Below, piece after piece: positions 46,327 to 57,684 of a stretch of 64,000 nt of DNA (positions are counted from its first letter, which is position 1; every line of letters begins with the position of its first letter). The position numbers and the translations under genes are program-made. Source of the stretch: Kalmusia sp. IMI 367209 (lineage: Eukaryota; Ascomycota; Dothideomycetes; Pleosporales; Didymosphaeriaceae). The notes under the pieces are model-generated. The model was given only the letters and a program-made list of their open reading frames with translations, had not been told where the DNA came from and did no database searches. Where the stretch lies: contig JAPEUQ010000007.1 in NCBI GenBank assembly GCA_027946365.1, positions 124,001 through 188,000 of the forward strand, given 5' to 3'.

Positions 46327-48613
46327 GGTTGTGATTTGTCTTAACTTATTGGATAATGTTGAAAGTATTGTAGCTTGTGATGTTTGGGAATTGGTGTGGT
46401 CGTGTAAGAAGTGATTCTATGCTAATGCCGTACTTATATTGAATTGAACTGAAATTGACTCGTCTTTCCCGTGATGCACGAGGGCAGAGGAGAGTTATTG
46501 ATGACTTTCAGAAAGAAAAGAAGAGTCAATTGGCGACAACAAAATGCAAAATCGATGTTTCAAGATGATAGCAGAATTCAGCAGCCCATGGTGACCTTTT
46601 TATACAGTCTCCCATCCACATCTTTTCTGCAATTAACATGAACCCTGACTTCACGCTTTGTAGCATACTGTTTGGATGCTGACAATCAATGCGGAGGCTA
46701 AAATCTCCGGCCCCAAGAAGCATTTCTTTGTGCCTTTGTGAGCAACACAGATCTTGTTCTTTGAGCAACATGACGACCGACATGGCACCGTAACACAGGG
46801 TCTTTACACAAAAGGTCTTCTTTGCACCGAACCCGGTGTTATGGGGCCAGCTCGATCGTAGGGGACTTAGAGAGTGTCGATGTATGGTACAACCACAATC
46901 GAGGAGATGTGCAGTCGCGGCTTTGTGAACGGGAAATTGATTACCAATACGTCGTGGGGATCGATCGAGTGCAGCGCAAGGATAGCGAACGACTGGATAA
47001 GGTGCGCTGCGAACCAAAAGACGATCGCGTCTTCAGCGCTAAGGAACATACCGGTACGCCAGTGAGCGTAAGCAAGGACGTACGAATGGGGAAAACATGC
47101 CGCTGTGGATAGGCAGCGTGATCAGTGTTTAGATAGCAAACGGTCTGCGAACGAGGTCCTTTCTGCGTACGAAGCGACCGGAGTGATGCACATCGTCGCG
47201 CGAGATGTCCTGCTGGCGAGCTGACATGGATTCTTCAAGTGGACAATGGGTGGGTGAGTGATTACAGTCGCAAACCGCACGCCGTGCGGCAAACGAGTCA
47301 CTATAGAATAGATGAGCGTAGCGAGGAGGCACTCCACAGTGACACGATACAATCAACGACGGCGAGGGCAGCGGGTGAAGTCGAGCGTGCATGGGCGCAA
47401 TCTGGAAAAGCTATCTCTGTCACAGGAACAGCGGGCTACGTAGGACCGTAGACGTAGCATGGACGTGCAACGACACTTCAAGATACACACGCCCGTCTGC
47501 ATTCGTCGCCTGCGCAAACAAACCCTCCGCACCCCGCCTGTCGGCCCGACCCCCAAGACAGCTCTTCCTCGATGCATCGCAACAGCAACACAGTCAATGA
47601 AAAGTCCGACAAGACATGAAGCTTTGAAGCGTCCAGCAAAAATTGTCCACGTCAGGGCCCCGAAGGACACTGAAGCCATGTCCGCTCCCCGCTGTGCAAT
47701 GGAGGCGACCACAACTACCACAACTCCTTCGTGAGCGAGCGGGGTCGTAGAAGGTAAGTATGAAGGGAGAAGAGGGAGACCGAGGGCGGTGCGCTTTATA
47801 TACGCCTGGGCAACGCGCTAGTGGGGCGCTATTTTAGCGGCACGTGAGCACTACCTGGCCGTTGCCTGGGGGTAGGTGCGGTAGTGAAGGAGGAATTATG
47901 ATGATAGAAGGGCGTACAAGGGCACCGAACTGGGTGAAGGTGAGAGGACGATGATTACGAGACTAAAAGCCCTGAGTGTTGATAAGAAAAACGCGCTTGA
48001 GGTCGCCGCGCTGGAGGCTGTCAGTTCTACTTTGAATTACCCTTGCGATTTGTATTGTAACGATGTTCATTAGATACTATTTCTCATTTTGAGAGTGACA
48101 TGGGAGATGGCTGGCTTTCAGGCATCAGTCTTGTTAGGTCGCTTCTGCTTGCTTTCACCATACCCTCAATCCAGGTCGGTCTTATCCTGAGATCATTCTA
48201 TATTAATTCTATCTAAACGAGTGTGGTGGTGTTAAAAACAGCGCGGTATTCCTGAGATACAAAACAGACAAACGAGCGTAAAGAAGTGAAAAACCACTAA
48301 CAACCTCTCAATCTCTCCAACATCAACCCTTTACCCACTCTCAGATAATAAGCGGGGAAGGCCACGAGCTCTTTGCTTCTTCAGAGTCAGCATCTCCCCA
48401 GACGTCACCGCAGAAGCAGAACTCACCAGAACTAAAGTGGCTCCCTCAAGCTCAGGCACTGCCAACCCTTCAGTGGGCAACGTAGCAATCAATAGAACTG
48501 TGCTGTAGGAAGGACTTCCTCTGTCTTCCCTCCGTATCTTTGAGCTTACCCCACCCTCCGTAGCTGCATGCAATCACAAAGTTAGTGACAGATTCTCCCA
48601 TGTAGGAATGCGA
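46327..48613. other. Gene-poor stretch, 2.3 kb
   Basis: Longest stretch in the window without a supported gene. It holds open frames of up to 163 codons on both strands (for example 46526-47017), but these lack introns, signal peptides or family motifs and have odd, Arg/Cys-rich composition. No transposase, terminal repeat or RNA gene was recognised. Confidence 0.5.
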
Positions 48614-49048
48614 CTAGCATCGCCAGACAAGAGATGCGGGGTCATACCAGTTGGACGAGGAACAGCATTTGGTGCCAGTATGGGCTATGTAGTCGACCAT
48701 CCAACCCTCCTCCCAGTTGTCGAAATTCTTAGCATTCTTGTCGTCGTTGAGGATGCACAGGCGCGCATTGTAATGATCTCGCGTGAGCCACTGGCCTGGG
48801 GGGATGGAGACGGACGCCCAGTTCTGGTAGAGCCAGTCGCGCAGCTCGTCGATTTCGTGCGTGGGGATCCCTGGGCCGCCAGAATTGCAGCCCTGCCACG
48901 CGCGTTTCTCAAGGCCCGCGAGTTCGTCGGCCGTCGCGTTGTAGGGTTGGAACGAGGTGGTCACGCCGTCCTGCGCGGCCGTGGGTGCCGGCGCGGCGAT
49001 GGCAACACTGGCTAGAACGCCGGCCAAGAAAGTTCCGAAAAGCTGCAT
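48614..49048 (-). CDS. Small secreted cysteine-containing protein, effector-like
   Basis: 144 aa in one exon; unknown family. The start MQLFGTFLAGVLASVAIAAP is a clear signal peptide. I chose it over a Met 38 codons upstream because the longer form has no signal and its extra part looks like leader sequence. A Lys-Arg site (GLEKRAWQGC) suggests Kex2 processing to a mature chain of about 95 aa with five Cys and many Trp (DWLYQNW, NWEEGWMVDY). The size, secretion, processing site and gene-sparse setting are those of candidate effectors, but similar proteins are also found in saprobes. A TATA box lies upstream. Confidence 0.78.
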   Translation of the reverse strand: MQLFGTFLAGVLASVAIAAPAPTAAQDGVTTSFQPYNATADELAGLEKRAWQGCNSGGPGIPTHEIDELRDWLYQNWASVSIPPGQWLTRDHYNARLCILNDDKNAKNFDNWEEGWMVDYIAHTGTKCCSSSNWYDPASLVWRC

Positions 49049-49183
49049 GGTAAAAGATCGAGTCCTTGAAGGAATGAGTGAACGATTGAAAAGATTGATT
49101 GACAAAAAAGTTGAGTGGCTTGACACGAATGGCTTGCAAAGAGTGACTGATGATCTGGACAATGGAATAAAGATTCAACGACC

Positions 49184-49191
49184 TTTTTATA
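49184..49191 (-). promoter_or_regulatory. TATA box of the small secreted protein gene
   Basis: TATAAAAA on the - strand, about 136-143 bp upstream of the start at 49048; strong match, somewhat long leader. Confidence 0.5.
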
Positions 49192-49305
49192 TTTTCTAGT
49201 CTATGCTGCATATTTGAAATAGCTTTCGTTGCGACTTACCGTCCGGCGGAGCTGTGATGCTTCTCCACATAAGATGTTGAGTAAGCAACCACCAGTTACC
49301 TATAT

Positions 49306-49486
49306 TTGGGCAACATTCAACGAAAGCCTCAGCGACATACTCATTTTTCCTTTTACTAACTCTAGCATCTCCGCGCTACGCTTTAATAAACCCACGTAAG
49401 CCCTAGCGACATGCTCATTCGTGCGTATACTGGCATCACCAATTTTGGGCAAAATTCAACGAAAGCCTTGACAACCTACTTATTTA
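49306..49486 (+). repeat. Three degenerate copies of a ~45-bp unit
   Basis: Copies near 49306-49350, 49394-49420 (partial) and 49443-49486. They share the cores TTTGGGCAAMATTCAACGAA and GYAAGCCYYRRCGACATRCTCATT, in the order TTGGGCAA, ATTCAACGAAAGCC, AGCGACAT, CTCATT, with scattered changes. They are separated by unrelated 40-45 bp, so the period is about 90 bp and then 50 bp. Confidence 0.6.
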
Positions 49487-49630
49487 CTGCTGTTGTAAGA
49501 TATGAGGGCGCACGTAAGCAAGTTGTAATGCAATATTACTAAACGTTTCAACATTACAGAAGGGTCACTGGTGTAAGAGCCCGGAATTTTGAGAGTGATT
49601 GGGATCTGTAATTTGTACAGCCGCTGATTA

Positions 49631-49662
49631 AGGATGTATTGCTATCAGGATGTATTGCTATT
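49631..49662 (+). repeat. 16-bp direct tandem repeat, two copies
   Basis: AGGATGTATTGCTATC is followed directly by AGGATGTATTGCTATT; the copies differ only in the last base. Probably a recent local duplication. Confidence 0.85.
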
Positions 49663-50482
49663 TCAATTTTTACACACTCCACAACCTTGCACATTCAAGT
49701 AGATCTATGAGACATATTAGGAGTCAAACAGTTAAGCTGCTGATGCACATTTTGTTGCCCATCATGTTTTGCCGCCCCTCGTCAAGTGAATCAGCAAGCA
49801 ATATCAGCTCATACATTCTTGATCGGTGTCGTTGCCCTTCTGAGACTTGTCGGACTCCAAAGTCCGCTGTACGCTGTGCATTGTTGAACACTATCGGTGG
49901 AGACATGGCAGAGCCCGGCCCCAATGGATTGTGCTGCAACTTCTGATTCACCAATGCGGCTCGTCCTCGTGAAACAAAGTGTGCAAATGAGCATGGTGGA
50001 CAATTCGCTGCGAGCGTCAGCAGCCTTTCGGACCAACATCGTACTGGGAACTCGTAGACCTTTTTCGGTAGTCAAGCCTATTGCCATAGTCTTCCTCGCC
50101 GTAACGATACTCTACCCCTTTGTAGGTCTCATGTACAATATGCTAAGTTGCTCTACTGATAACTTATGAAGCTGATACGAAAACTTGCCCGTGCCAGTCC
50201 CAAGGCATCTGCAGTATAGACGACGTAAATTTGGATATGTAGAAGACTACATGTTGGATCTTGCATCAAGATTGTCTCTTATCTACTTCTGCTAAAATCG
50301 TCACTTCACTGTCACCTCGAATAATCCTCTTCATAGCTCCCGTGGGCGCGAAACTATGCTGTCGTGGCATGATCTCGCTAACCCGTCCCTTTTTTCGCTG
50401 CAAACTCTATTAGCTGTCGATAGAGATATGCTCCTCCAATTCACAGCCTTTAAATCCCGAAACTCGCCGTGCTATCGTTTGC

Positions 50483-52964
50483 TCATCGTCGAGCAGCTAG
50501 CCACTCATTAGCGTCGGCCCACTGCTTCCTATCTGCCTCCTTCAGCACACTATCCGAGTTCTCGACACCTTCGTAGACCGCATCCCAGAGATTGAAGGCG
50601 GTGTACAAATCCCCCACGAGATTTTGTGACTGCGGAAAGTATCGGGTTGCTGCCGTCTCACGCACACGTGCCTTTGTCTCGGCGGCCGTAGGATCGGAAT
50701 CGTTGTAGAGTTCATCGAGGTAAGACTTTACAGCAATGCTCAGGGCACAGTTGTTTTGCAAGAGGAAAGGCAGCCTAGATTCGTTAGCAAAGTGTACCAC
50801 AAAATATGAAGAGCAACCGACTTCATTGCGATTTCCGAAAGATTGGATATATCACGCTTAGCGGCCCCGCCCATGAACAGGTGCGTGGCAGCAACCTCGA
50901 CTAGATCGCGCAGAGTCTGTCGAACGAGATTGATTATTGAGCCGTAGGCAAGTAGGTGCTGACTAAGCGGTCCTGTGAAGCCAATAGCGTTGTGAAGGAG
51001 GTTCCCCAGACCTGCCACCCGTGACACAAGAAGGTTGAATTCTTTGTCCCTTGCTGCGTGATGTCAGTCCCTATCGTCTAAGTAATCATGGCACTTACTC
51101 TCGCCGCGCATCGGAGCGCCATTATATGGAAACATGTCGAGGTCCGAATTGAGGACACCAAGGCGGATGAGCTCTATCGCCTCAAGCACAGCCTCTTCCA
51201 GGTCAGGGTTGCCCTTCAAGGCCGTGATGCTTTTTTGCAACACCTTGCCCCAAACGGTAAGATTGTGGTTGGAATCAACGTACTCTCGCAGTGCGAGGAA
51301 TCGCCAAATGGAGTTGTACAAAACCTCGTCAGTCGTGCTGAGGGGCTAGTAGGAATGAGCAAAAATTTGACCATCTCTCAAGCTTACTTACGTTATTAAC
51401 ATCCTTCTTGGATATGGATTTTGTAATAAAATCCGAGTTTTGAAGAGCTAGAACAGCAGACCCGAGACGCCCAGCCGGCTGAACACGTCAGCGATACATA
51501 CGAAGTCAATGACACTTTGCATACCTGAAAGCTGGACACCACATCCTTGAAAGTGGCCTCCTTGACATTCCATGTATCAACGCTCTTGCGCCACTCCGGA
51601 AGGCCTTTCATGCTAATGGTCGTTGCTTGGTGTTTCCCAGACTGATCCACCTTGAACCAACACTTCAAATCAATGTCCTTATGTTGGAACCAGTTGTGGA
51701 GTGATGAGGATAATAAATTGATGGCTGTTGTGCGTAGTGGTGTGAGCTTCGTGCTGACCAGGTCCTGATACGTTGTATTTTCGCCTCCATCGATGGGCGG
51801 TGACTCCACGATCTCGCTGGTTGCGCGCCAACTTAGGATCCGCGAATTGATGAGGCCTCTCGACATGTAGTGGTAGACCTCGTCTGGTAACCGCTGCCCT
51901 ATGAACTCGTGCGAGTCGTTCGGGCTCTGGGCTTCTAGCAGGGGTTCAATTTTGCCTTCAGCTGTGAGGATGGGATGGTGCTTCACAGCTAGACGAGCCT
52001 TGCGGTACCTATCCACATAGTTCGTCCGCTGGAAGAGTGGGTCGTCGCGATTGTTCATTACGACTGAATGGCCCGATCTTCCCTGGCTCATGATCATCTC
52101 TATCGCCCCACTGATTTTCGAAGTTTTGTTCCTGCTGTTGGGCGAATCGAGGTTCGGCAGCGTAGGCAGGAAATGGGTTCCGGCGAGAATGCACGCATCC
52201 ACGAAGGTCTCGTCCGCAATGTCGGCATTTTGTACGTATTTCCTCAAATCAGCCACGCACTTGGCACGCTTTATCCACTTGAACTCGCCATCTTCGAGAT
52301 CCCACGAGGTAATTACTCGGTCGCATTCGAAGAGGAGGATCTCAGACGACCCGGAGATGGCTTGCACTTGGTTTTGGCGCTCAAAATAAGCAAGCTATTT
52401 GATGTCAGCAGAGCAGTTGTAGCAGGGCTGAGGAGCACTCACCTGGGCCCATGCACTGTACGGTGCGACTAGGAATGGAATATTCTTCTCCGTCAGGATG
52501 GACTGGAGCGCGCGGAAGAGGTCTTCCGGTGTGACGTAGCCTGTTCATCGTCAGCTATTTTCCATAAACAGACGTGCGGGAGCCCAACGCGATTCGCCAA
52601 ACTTCGTCACCGACTTCTCAGCGTCATGTCCGTCGTATAACTGCCACGCAGTCGAATTGACTGACGCGCCCTCCTGCCTCTGCCGGAACGGATCGTCCTG
52701 CTTTGAGATATCAAGCCCGCTGAATACGAAGAACGGTTGGATCTGCAAGCTCGCAAACTTGTTGAGGTCGTCTTCGATATGCAGCCGAAAGCCTAGTGGT
52801 AGGCCTCCCAGCGCAGGTACAAGTGGCTCTTTCGCGCGGGGATGATAGAGGAAGCGGTGTTCGAGGTAGTTGGCGGCTTCGATACCGACGCGGAGGCCTC
52901 GCAGTTCCTCGAGCTGCGACACTTCGCCGATGGTGTTATTCCATGTATCGAAATCGCGAATCAT
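50483..52964 (-). CDS. MKT1: MKT1-type post-transcriptional regulator (XPG-like fold)
   Basis: About 734 aa. Mkt1 with Pbp1 controls mRNA translation and stability in yeast; it keeps a PIN/XPG nuclease fold. Exons: 52964-52589, 52540-52443, 52394-51525, 51478-51392, 51345-51099, 51053-50818 and about 50773-50483. The start MIRDFDTWNN leads to LRGLRVGIEAANYLEHRFL (XPG-N), PFFVFSGLDI, VTPEDLFRALQSIL, then SSEILLFECDRVITSWDLE and the XPG-I part DETFVDACILAGTHFLPTLP. The C-terminal domain ends RKQWADANEWLAARR. All joins are in phase except the last. Intron 6 (branch TTGCTAACG) leaves one extra G between IAMKS and LPFLLQNNCALS, so one base is surplus there or the donor is non-canonical. The donor of intron 1 (GTTGGG) is also weak. 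Cytoplasmic. Confidence 0.87.
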
Positions 52965-53463
52965 GTTGCGCGTTGCGGAGGAGGTAAGGTGGTTTTTCTC
53001 GATTTGGGCGAGGGTATTATGTCCGCGCACCCATAGAGCTGTTGGGCGGATTGCTTGTAGTGGGTCTCTGACTAGGTCAGAAAAAAGTACGGAGAAGGAG
53101 GGCGTGACGGTCGGAGGAGTTTGGATGTTGGGGTGATTTTGAGACTCTGGAGCTCAGTTAGTTAACATTCGTGAGCTCTACGTATGGTCCGTGCATACGG
53201 GCTAGCCGCGACCGCTCAGGTACCGTTCATTGGTCAATTCGGCACTCCAAGTCTTACATACTGGCTTGCCACTCTATACCATCTTATTGATGATATGCTC
53301 AGATTTTGTATGAGTCCAGTTTTCTATCTGAGCATTGCTCCATAATCGGCACCGCAAGATCTGACTCGAGTTAAGCTATCTCACGTCATACACTCTTATC
53401 AACATCTTCCTTGCTATCGCAACCGTCCTCATCAACTGACCTGGTATCCCCAACTTCAACAAG
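52965..53463. promoter_or_regulatory. Divergent promoter region between MKT1 and the dioxygenase gene
   Basis: 499 bp between head-to-head start codons. The part next to the dioxygenase start is CT/CA-rich, as is usual in fungal leaders. Confidence 0.5.
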
Positions 53464-54559
53464 ATGGCAGACTCAGAAGTAAAAAACGCTGAAATACCTG
53501 TGATCGACATATCGAAACCTTCTCCAGAAGTTGCTCAGCAGGTTCTCGAAGCCGCATCCGCCCATGGCTTCCTCTTTATCAAGAACGACGGTGCTATACT
53601 TCCTCTAGAAGATATTAGCAATATGTTCAGCCTTGTGTGTAGTTTCTATCACATACAAAACCCTTTATCTCTTTGTTGCAAATACATCTAACCTCCTTCT
53701 AGTCCTCGCAATTCTTCCACCAACCCGCCCCCCAAAAATCCACCCACGCTATCCACTCCGCAGCCGCCGGTGGCATAAACCGCGGCTGGGTCTCCATGGC
53801 CGGCGAGTCGCTCGATCCTTCGAGCGAAGCCGATCCCAAAGAAGCTTTCAACATCTCCCCGCCTCACCCAGACCTGCAACCCCTTCCCCACCCACTCTCC
53901 GACTCTTCCCCTGCCATCCGTAAATTCCTGAACTCATGCCACGAAATTTGCACACGCATTCTCACGCTCCTTGGATCCGCTCTGGAGATCCCTCCGGAAG
54001 CAGGGGGAGAGACATGGTTCTCGGACCGCCACGATGAATCAAAAGGCCACTCTGGAACCATATTCCGCATGCTGTACTACCCGCAGACGAAGTCTGAAAA
54101 CGCGACTTCTATCCGCGCAGGCGCGCACTCTGACTACGGCAGTCTGACGCTTCTCTTCCGTCTCCCGGGTCAACCTGGTCTCGAGATCCTTACGGCCTCA
54201 AGCACTTGGGCCCCTGTGCCGGTCAACCCATCCCCTTCAACCCTCTCCAACCCCCCTATACTCGTGAACATTGGGGATCTGTTGTCTTTCTGGACGAATG
54301 GAATGTTGAAGAGCACGGTGCACCGGGTGACGTTCAGTGGTGGGGAAGAAAGGTACAGTATGGCGTATTTTTGCCATCCTTTGGATGAGGCGAAGTTGGA
54401 GAGTGTGCCGGGGAAGGTGATTGAAGGGTTTGGGGATGGGGAAGAAAGGAGTTGGAGAGTCAGAGGGAAAGGTTGGGGCTTGGTGGGGATGGAGCGGGGG
54501 AGGTGTTGACTGCGAAGGAGCATTTGGATCGGAGGTTGAAGGTTACATATGGGCTGTAG
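53464..54559 (+). CDS. 2-oxoglutarate/Fe(II) dioxygenase, isopenicillin-N-synthase-like (apparent 1-base frameshift near the end)
   Basis: Exons 53464-53634 and 53703 onward. Family marks: IPVIDISKP and AASAHGFLFIKN at the start, SSQFFHQPAPQK, INRGWVSMAGES, then the catalytic core with the Fe ligands His and Asp in AGAHSDYGSLTLLF, the second His in STVHRVTFS, and an Arg of the 2-oxoglutarate site in ERYSMAYFCHP. The frame as given stops at 54509. The family's conserved end, EVLTAKEHLDRRLKVTYGL, lies just downstream in another frame, stopping at 54559. Adding one base in the G run 54485-54488 joins them (about 342 aa). Members oxidise small molecules such as amino acids, terpenes and flavonoids; this substrate is unknown. 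Confidence 0.85.
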
Positions 54560-54874
54560 GAGAGTAGGGTGTGAGCGGTAGATATGAGGAATTGAAACCG
54601 AGTAAGCTGTGTGTAGATGTGCATTCGGATGGGAAGTTTCATGAATGTCATGAACGCGAGTGAAGGACAGGGCGTGCGATTGCGATACAATGTCCCATGT
54701 TCATATTTACTGTCCCAAACGCCTCGCTTTGCTGTGTGTTCAAACGCCTTTTATGCTGTGCTTCGTAGACTTTTCCAAAACGAAGAAGCTCCCTTCTGAG
54801 CAGAAAGTACACAGCACCCCTTTTACATGCATCCTCCATAAATTTTCCGTTCAACATACATGTCATCCCCCACA
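54560..54874. other. Convergent intergenic, 0.3 kb
   Basis: Between the 3' ends of the dioxygenase gene (+) and DPB11 (-). Nothing further is seen. Confidence 0.6.
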
Positions 54875-57684
54875 TCATCCTCTCCTTCTCCTGCTTGATC
54901 TGCTCATACCGAATCCGGTCTCATTTACCGCATCCTTGACCACCCTAGTCTCTTGATACACAGTAGTTCCCTCTACAACATTGCCTCCAATGGCCCTAAT
55001 CATCCTTTCTCTTGCTTTCTGTGCCCCAGGCGAATCCCATCCAAGCTGCTGACTCGGCTCTGGTGGCTTGAACGCCTCTAGCACATCCCCAACCTCATCG
55101 CCCATTCCTTCTTCATCAACAACCTTCGTAGAACTCTGTCTTGAGAGCATATCATCACCAGCAGTTGACGGGTTCGAGCGGCCCGACTGGGCACGGCCCA
55201 ATAGACGCCTCCTCTTTCGCCCTGTCTCCTCTTCCTTCTCAGCGGGAGCAGTGGTCTTGCGGTTAGCGAGTAGCTTCGACATAATGTCTGAGTAATCTTT
55301 TTCTGGTGGCTGTACATTTAGTGCCTCGGCCGAGGGTTCGGTGTCAGGCGGGATTACGGAATCCGGGGAAGGGTTTCTAGCGAGCCTAATGTTCCGTTGC
55401 ACCAGCGCGGGCTTCAATGATGCATCAGCTGAGCCTGATCGCGAGGTATTTGCTTTAGTGTTACGCGTGATAGAATCATTCGATGAAGTGGAAGGCTTGC
55501 GTGGAGAGTTCACTCTCGGGTCTACGTCTTGCAGAGGCAGAAAGTCTGCGCCGTCGTAGATCCCTGAAAGCTGCGCGTTCTGTTCCAAATCAACCTGATT
55601 AGCATTTGTGTTCGGTTCGGTCGAAGACTCGGTCGTAGATGGTGTGAGTGGCCCAGACGCTGACAGCTCCAATGCACCAGCCTGCCGTGAATTGCCTCGA
55701 GAATTCGGAGGTTTGTTTTGAGACTTCTTCTGTCGTAGCTTAAGACTATCTTCCTTAGATAAAATAGCAGTGGGTACCTCTTTCAATGAACCCTGGGGCC
55801 TCCGTCTTGGCTTCTGCATGTGAGCTGTCGCTACATCGAGTAAATATTCATCGTAGGGCTGAGACTCGCCACTACTTATGCAATCCCATAACCATTTAGC
55901 ATGCACAATAGGGATGTGTTTCTCAATAGCGAACTTAGTTTTCTCTGGATTTGGCTTATTGTTGTGGCAAACCAGAACGGAAACTTTTGATGATAGTATT
56001 TCATCATATATTGCTCCTACAAGGATTAGCGACGCAATAGGATACAACCGGAGCTGTGTACATACCAAAAAGCGCTACCGCTTTCGTGACATGCAGTAAT
56101 TCAATGCCCGTGAAGCCGGTTGAATTGATCGAAAGATCTTCGAACCCTATGATCTGTTTTAGTGTGCGGTGGAACGCGCTATAATTGGAAAAGTAACCAC
56201 GAACCACTAATGCTGAGCTTATCAAAAGGCTTGCACAGAACGCATTCTGTGGGGTCCACTAGGCATTTCCCGTGAAGACAGCGCTCGACCCACCAGTTAG
56301 TGACCAACGACAGGTCTCCGGCCGCTTCCGGTAGCGACGTCAGGTCAGGTTCAACATCATGAGGAACTAGCAGATAACCTCGTCCGAGGTCATCCGCGGT
56401 GAAGTTGTCCAATTCTGCAGCATCACAAATTACTACGGCTCCGTTGCTGTCTAGATGCCCACGTAAAATGTTGGTCTAGTCTTGAGTAAGCACTGGCTTT
56501 CGCTAGTATGTCAGCAACGACGTACCTTGCTTTCGTCAAAACCGCGTAGATAAACCACACGGCCGGCGAATATTCCGTCATGATCGTCGGAGAAGGGTCC
56601 CCGAATGCGGGACGCAGGGACTTCTTTTGGCTGCATGCCTACGCGTGCGTCAATGGCCTTCGTTGTTGGCTCATTTTCGGGGACAGGCAGAGGTTCTGGC
56701 CCGTGTATGTTGCTTTCGATCCAATCGTCTTCCTCTTCAGGCTTTCTGTCAAAACTTGCAGCCGTGATGCCAGCCCAAAGCGCTTGACTCTGGCTACCTA
56801 GTCGGTTACTTGCCGCGCGTCGTAGCTTTCGGCGTTGGGGATTAAGGGCTTCGCTTTGCTCAGCGGCCCGCATGCGCTTCCCAAGCATGGGTGATAGACT
56901 AGTGCGTCGATCCCACGCCCCTTGGCCTCTATCTTCGATGGCCATTGTGGGATGGTAGCAGGCCTCATCTAGTGTCATGCCACGTTCGCAACTTTGCTGA
57001 AACCATTCCCATGTGACTATCTTCATGCGCCAGTTTACAGCATGCTCGTACTTGTTGCCCGATGGTGTGGCTGCGATGAGATGTGTGACAGCCTTGGTCA
57101 AGTCACCATGGTACTCCGCGCCGTTGTTGACGACCGTCTCCTGTATGTGTTTGCGCTGTTCGGCTGTGTTCGATTAGCACGTTTTCCTGCGACGGGCGCG
57201 GCGATCGTACGATTGTCGAAGCCAGTCAGGCATATCTTCAAGCCGTAGAAGGTTGGGAGTCTCCATTTTTGCTCGAGGGCGGATACGTCCACATCCTCTC
57301 CTGACATCCAGATCTTTTGTAGCGCATGTACCCACTCCGGAAGGAGCACCCTGACGTCTTCGCGCGCCTTTGCGACATAGCGGTATTTCGCGCTGTTCGT
57401 GTTGCCGACTATTAGATGCGTGACGTCCGAGGTAAGATCGAGCTTGATAGCTGCTCCCATCTGCGTGCAGATGACCCCGAGCTCTGTCTGTCGTGCTGAA
57501 TTAGCTAAGGTTTTGGGAAGGCCGAGCTAAGAGACGTACGCGCCGCTCTGGGGCGACGGAGGTGAAGCAGAGAATAGCCCCGGCGAGGGGCATCTGGCTC
57601 GTTCCTGAATCGCGTGAGCTTGCATTCGACATTGCGACGAAGCAACATGTTCTACTCACCATATGCCCCGTGGGTTGTGGCCAT
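54875..57684 (-). CDS. DPB11: Replication and checkpoint protein with four BRCT domains (Dpb11/Rad4/TopBP1 type)
   Basis: 831-aa nuclear scaffold that links Sld2/Sld3 to the replication machinery and activates Mec1/ATR. Exons: 57684-57660 (25 nt), 57604-57540, 57487-57211, 57163-56526, 56475-56208, 56146-56066 and 56016-54875; all in phase. BRCT1 (about 12-95): PLAGAILCFTSVAPERRTEL, DVTHLIVG, LLPEWVHAL. BRCT2 (about 105-195): LKICLTGFDNPEQRKHI, AVTHLIAATP, WEWFQQSCERG. BRCT3 (about 310-420): GRVVYLRGFDESKTNIL, NWWVERCLHGK. BRCT4 (about 430-515): STGFTGIELLHVTKAV, YDEILSSKVSVLVC, AKWLWDCI. The last 300 residues are polar and Ser-rich, with RKRRRLLG as a likely nuclear signal. Two pairs of BRCTs are the fungal Dpb11 plan. 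Confidence 0.93.

Larger units (their letters stand above)
49049..50482. other. Repeat-bearing intergenic stretch, 1.4 kb
   Basis: Between the small secreted protein gene and the 3' end of MKT1. It contains the two repeat sets listed separately and, at about 49725-50090, overlapping open frames on both strands without recognised homology. Confidence 0.55.

Noticed and set aside
46526..47017. 163-codon open frame on the - strand in the gene-poor block
   Set aside because: No signal peptide, no motif, and competing frames on the other strand.
49724..50169. Possible transposon remnant from overlapping open frames
   Set aside because: No catalytic motif, terminal repeat or target duplication could be found, so a mobile element is not supported.
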